The notes below the pieces were generated by a model, which worked only from the letters and a program-made list of their open reading frames with translations, searched no databases and was not told the origin of the DNA. A stretch of DNA of 6,444 bases from Sulfurospirillum sp964466465 (GTDB lineage Bacteria > Campylobacterota > Campylobacteria > Campylobacterales > Sulfurospirillaceae), in contig CAYXNJ010000071.1 in the NCBI GenBank assembly GCA_964466465.1, forward strand, positions 1 through 6,444, written 5' to 3'. The position numbers and the translations under genes are program-made. Positions 5,164 to 6,444 of this stretch are shown here, one piece after another; the stretch's first letter is position 1, and the number at the start of each line of letters is the position of its first letter.

Positions 5164-6258
5164 ATGGGAGTCGTTGCGCAAGATGTATCTCGTATCTCTG
5201 ACCCTGTAAAAAACGCTAATTATGGTGCAGGGCAAGGTCCTTCGGGCAGAACTGTTCCTTTTACTCGTCCTTCTGTTTCTTCTTCTATTTCTTCAAAAAC
5301 TTCTTTGCAGGTTGCTGAGTCTGCGATTGCAAATGCAAGGGGTGCTTTTACTAAAAATAAAGTTGTAGTGGCTATTTCTCTGCTGGATACTGCTTATAAT
5401 GCTCTTTCAGGTCTTTATAATTCTCTTTCTGGTGATGATGCTCAGGCGGCTAAAGCTAAAATGGACGAGTTATTAAGTGAAAAACAAAAATTACAATATC
5501 AGCAAGAGACGGATCAGCTTACTATGCAAAAAGCTGATGAGCTTAATGATTTTCTCACTCGCCAACAAAACGCCATGACTCCCCCTGCAACTGGTGAGAC
5601 GCTTCCTGCTGTTTTAACTAGAAATGCCAAAGAACTTGTAACTTCTGTTAATAAACTTAATTCTACACTTGGTGAAAAGTTTGATTATTTTAATAATTAC
5701 TTTTACGGTTTTTTAACCTATATGGATATAGCCACTGGGTTAATGGATAAAACCTACACATTGAATAAAGAATTAGCAGATAACGCAAAGAAAAAAGAGG
5801 ATGATAATACCTTGCAGGTAGGTGATAGTAAAATGTCACCTGCTGAGATTGAAGCTCGTAAAAATCTTGCAATGTTAAAAGCTTATGATTTTAAAAACAC
5901 TCCAGTTGAGCAAAGTGTTTTAGAAGCTGATAACGTTCTTGGTATGACACCTCTTCAAATTGAAGCAAGTCATAGATCATTTGAGGTTGAGGCTAAAGTT
6001 TATGCTAAAACCCCTCAAAAGGTTAAGGATTGGGATGAGAATGAGCTTGCAGATATTGCACCTCGTGAAGCTCGTCTAGTTAAAGACGCTACTGCGGCTA
6101 TTAAAAATACTGACGAGAATAACTTTGAACTTGATGATGAGGATGTCGATTTAATTACGCCTTTAGATATTAAATCTGTATTTGGCTACGATGGAGACTC
6201 TGCCACCGTTCAAGAATTATTTAAGCGCCTTGGTGGTGTTGGTTTACCTACAACTTAG
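5164..6258 (+). CDS. coiled-coil protein of unknown function, possible minor structural/pilot protein (364 aa)
   Basis: A 364-aa protein whose ATG directly follows the previous stop, with AAAGG (5150-5154) as a plausible ribosome site. Residues 1-46 are Ser/Pro/Gly-rich and probably disordered. Residues 47-90 are Ala/Leu-rich helical with a mildly hydrophobic run at 66-88. About 92-130 and 150-172 are strong coiled-coil candidates (Gln/Lys/Glu/Leu heptad-like). An aromatic patch (FDYFNNYFYGFLTYM, 173-187) follows. The C-terminal part is charged, with an acidic stretch (315-328) and a final LFKRLGGVGLP (352-362). No signal peptide, catalytic motif or ATPase motif is seen. Long helices with aromatic patches occur in internal or DNA-delivery proteins of small phages and in tail-type scaffolds, but I cannot match a family. 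It is the last gene of the operon and overlaps the convergent gene by 4 bases. Confidence 0.75.
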   Translation: MGVVAQDVSRISDPVKNANYGAGQGPSGRTVPFTRPSVSSSISSKTSLQVAESAIANARGAFTKNKVVVAISLLDTAYNALSGLYNSLSGDDAQAAKAKMDELLSEKQKLQYQQETDQLTMQKADELNDFLTRQQNAMTPPATGETLPAVLTRNAKELVTSVNKLNSTLGEKFDYFNNYFYGFLTYMDIATGLMDKTYTLNKELADNAKKKEDDNTLQVGDSKMSPAEIEARKNLAMLKAYDFKNTPVEQSVLEADNVLGMTPLQIEASHRSFEVEAKVYAKTPQKVKDWDENELADIAPREARLVKDATAAIKNTDENNFELDDEDVDLITPLDIKSVFGYDGDSATVQELFKRLGGVGLPTT

Positions 6259-6444
6259 TAAAGGGAGTATTTCCCTTTGCTTTTTTGTTCTTGTTCTAGT
6301 TTAATACAATCGCTTTTATCTATACTATAACTTCCAATATATTCTTTTGTGTTTTCTTCATAATAGTCTTCTTGTATGCCCAAGTCTTTTTTATCAAAAT
6401 ATGCTCTATTTATTGGATTTTTGCATAATTCATTTCTTGAACTT
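6255..6444 (-). CDS. C-terminal end of a convergent minus-strand gene, unknown function (5' end outside window)
   Basis: On the minus strand the frame is open from 6443 to a TAA at 6257-6255, giving 62 residues without a stop; the start lies beyond the window. The product is very polar (many Lys, Glu, Asp, Tyr), including ELCKNPINRAYFDKKDLG and IDKSDCIKLEQEQKSKGK near its end. I do not recognise it, and no membrane segment is present in this part. It is the only supported gene on this strand and its stop overlaps the stop of the 364-aa gene (6255-6258). It may be the flanking host gene or an accessory gene carried by the element. A shadow frame cannot be excluded, but the lack of any opposing + gene here and the clean convergent layout favour a real gene. 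Confidence 0.6.
   Translation of the reverse strand, partial: SSRNELCKNPINRAYFDKKDLGIQEDYYEENTKEYIGSYSIDKSDCIKLEQEQKSKGKYSLY
6260..6286 (+). terminator. weak intrinsic terminator of the right operon
   Basis: AAAGGGA (6260-6266), loop GTATT, TCCCTTT (6272-6278), then GC and a six-T run (6281-6286). The 7-bp stem has only three GC pairs. It begins 2 bases after the stop of the 364-aa gene. The minus-strand reading has no T-run after the stem, so it acts on + transcripts although it lies within minus-strand codons. Confidence 0.7.

Noticed and set aside
5690..5872. Minus-strand open frame opposite the coiled-coil gene
   Set aside because: Short, with no ribosome site or coherent protein pattern, and contained in a longer + gene.
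1..6444. CRISPR array, tRNA, rRNA or XerCD dif-type site
   Set aside because: No regularly spaced repeats, cloverleaf-like sequence, rRNA motif or convincing 28-base dif-like palindrome was seen by eye on either strand; a covariance-model or profile search was not possible.

Overview
This is a compact, AT-rich window in which every supported gene but one lies on the + strand. It looks like most of a small, phage-like mobile element that replicates through single-stranded DNA, followed at the right edge by the end of an oppositely oriented gene. Low GC, short AAGGA-type ribosome binding sites and overall codon use would suit a Campylobacterota host (Sulfurospirillum/Arcobacter/Sulfurimonas-like), but no gene in the window proves that; it is an impression, not a classification.

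Left block (1-2058): the C-terminal two thirds of an IS110/Piv-type recombinase enters from the left edge and is followed without any gap by five small genes (56, 106, 52, 65 and 171 codons). They overlap or abut (686/693, 856/858, 1348/1349, 1543/1546), so the recombinase appears to be part of an operon and not an inserted stand-alone IS. The 65-aa product has a helix-turn-helix-like segment. The 171-aa product has a beta-rich domain and the size and position expected of a single-stranded-DNA-binding protein. A clear intrinsic terminator (2062-2084) closes this block.

Middle (2085-2190): a 106-base non-coding spacer holding two adjacent inverted repeats, placed directly before the replication initiator. 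It is the best candidate for the rolling-circle origin and/or a control region.

Right block (2191-6258): a 461-aa replication initiator resembling Rep_trans/RstA-type rolling-circle proteins, a small zinc-ribbon protein, an M15-type peptidoglycan peptidase with its metal ligands intact, a small protein with one hydrophobic segment (possible holin or membrane partner), a two-domain protein joined by a Gly/Ser/Asn linker, and a 364-aa coiled-coil protein that may be structural. A weak terminator (6260-6286) follows, lying inside the last codons of a convergent minus-strand gene that runs off the right edge.

Putative integration (IS110-type recombinase), replication (Rep plus a possible SSB), wall degradation and possible virion functions are thus packed together. 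The window contains no recognisable Zot/pI assembly ATPase, no signal-peptide-bearing coat protein, no tailed-phage gene and no recognisable capsid gene. An inovirus, another ssDNA phage type or a satellite therefore all remain possible, and the upstream sequence would decide.
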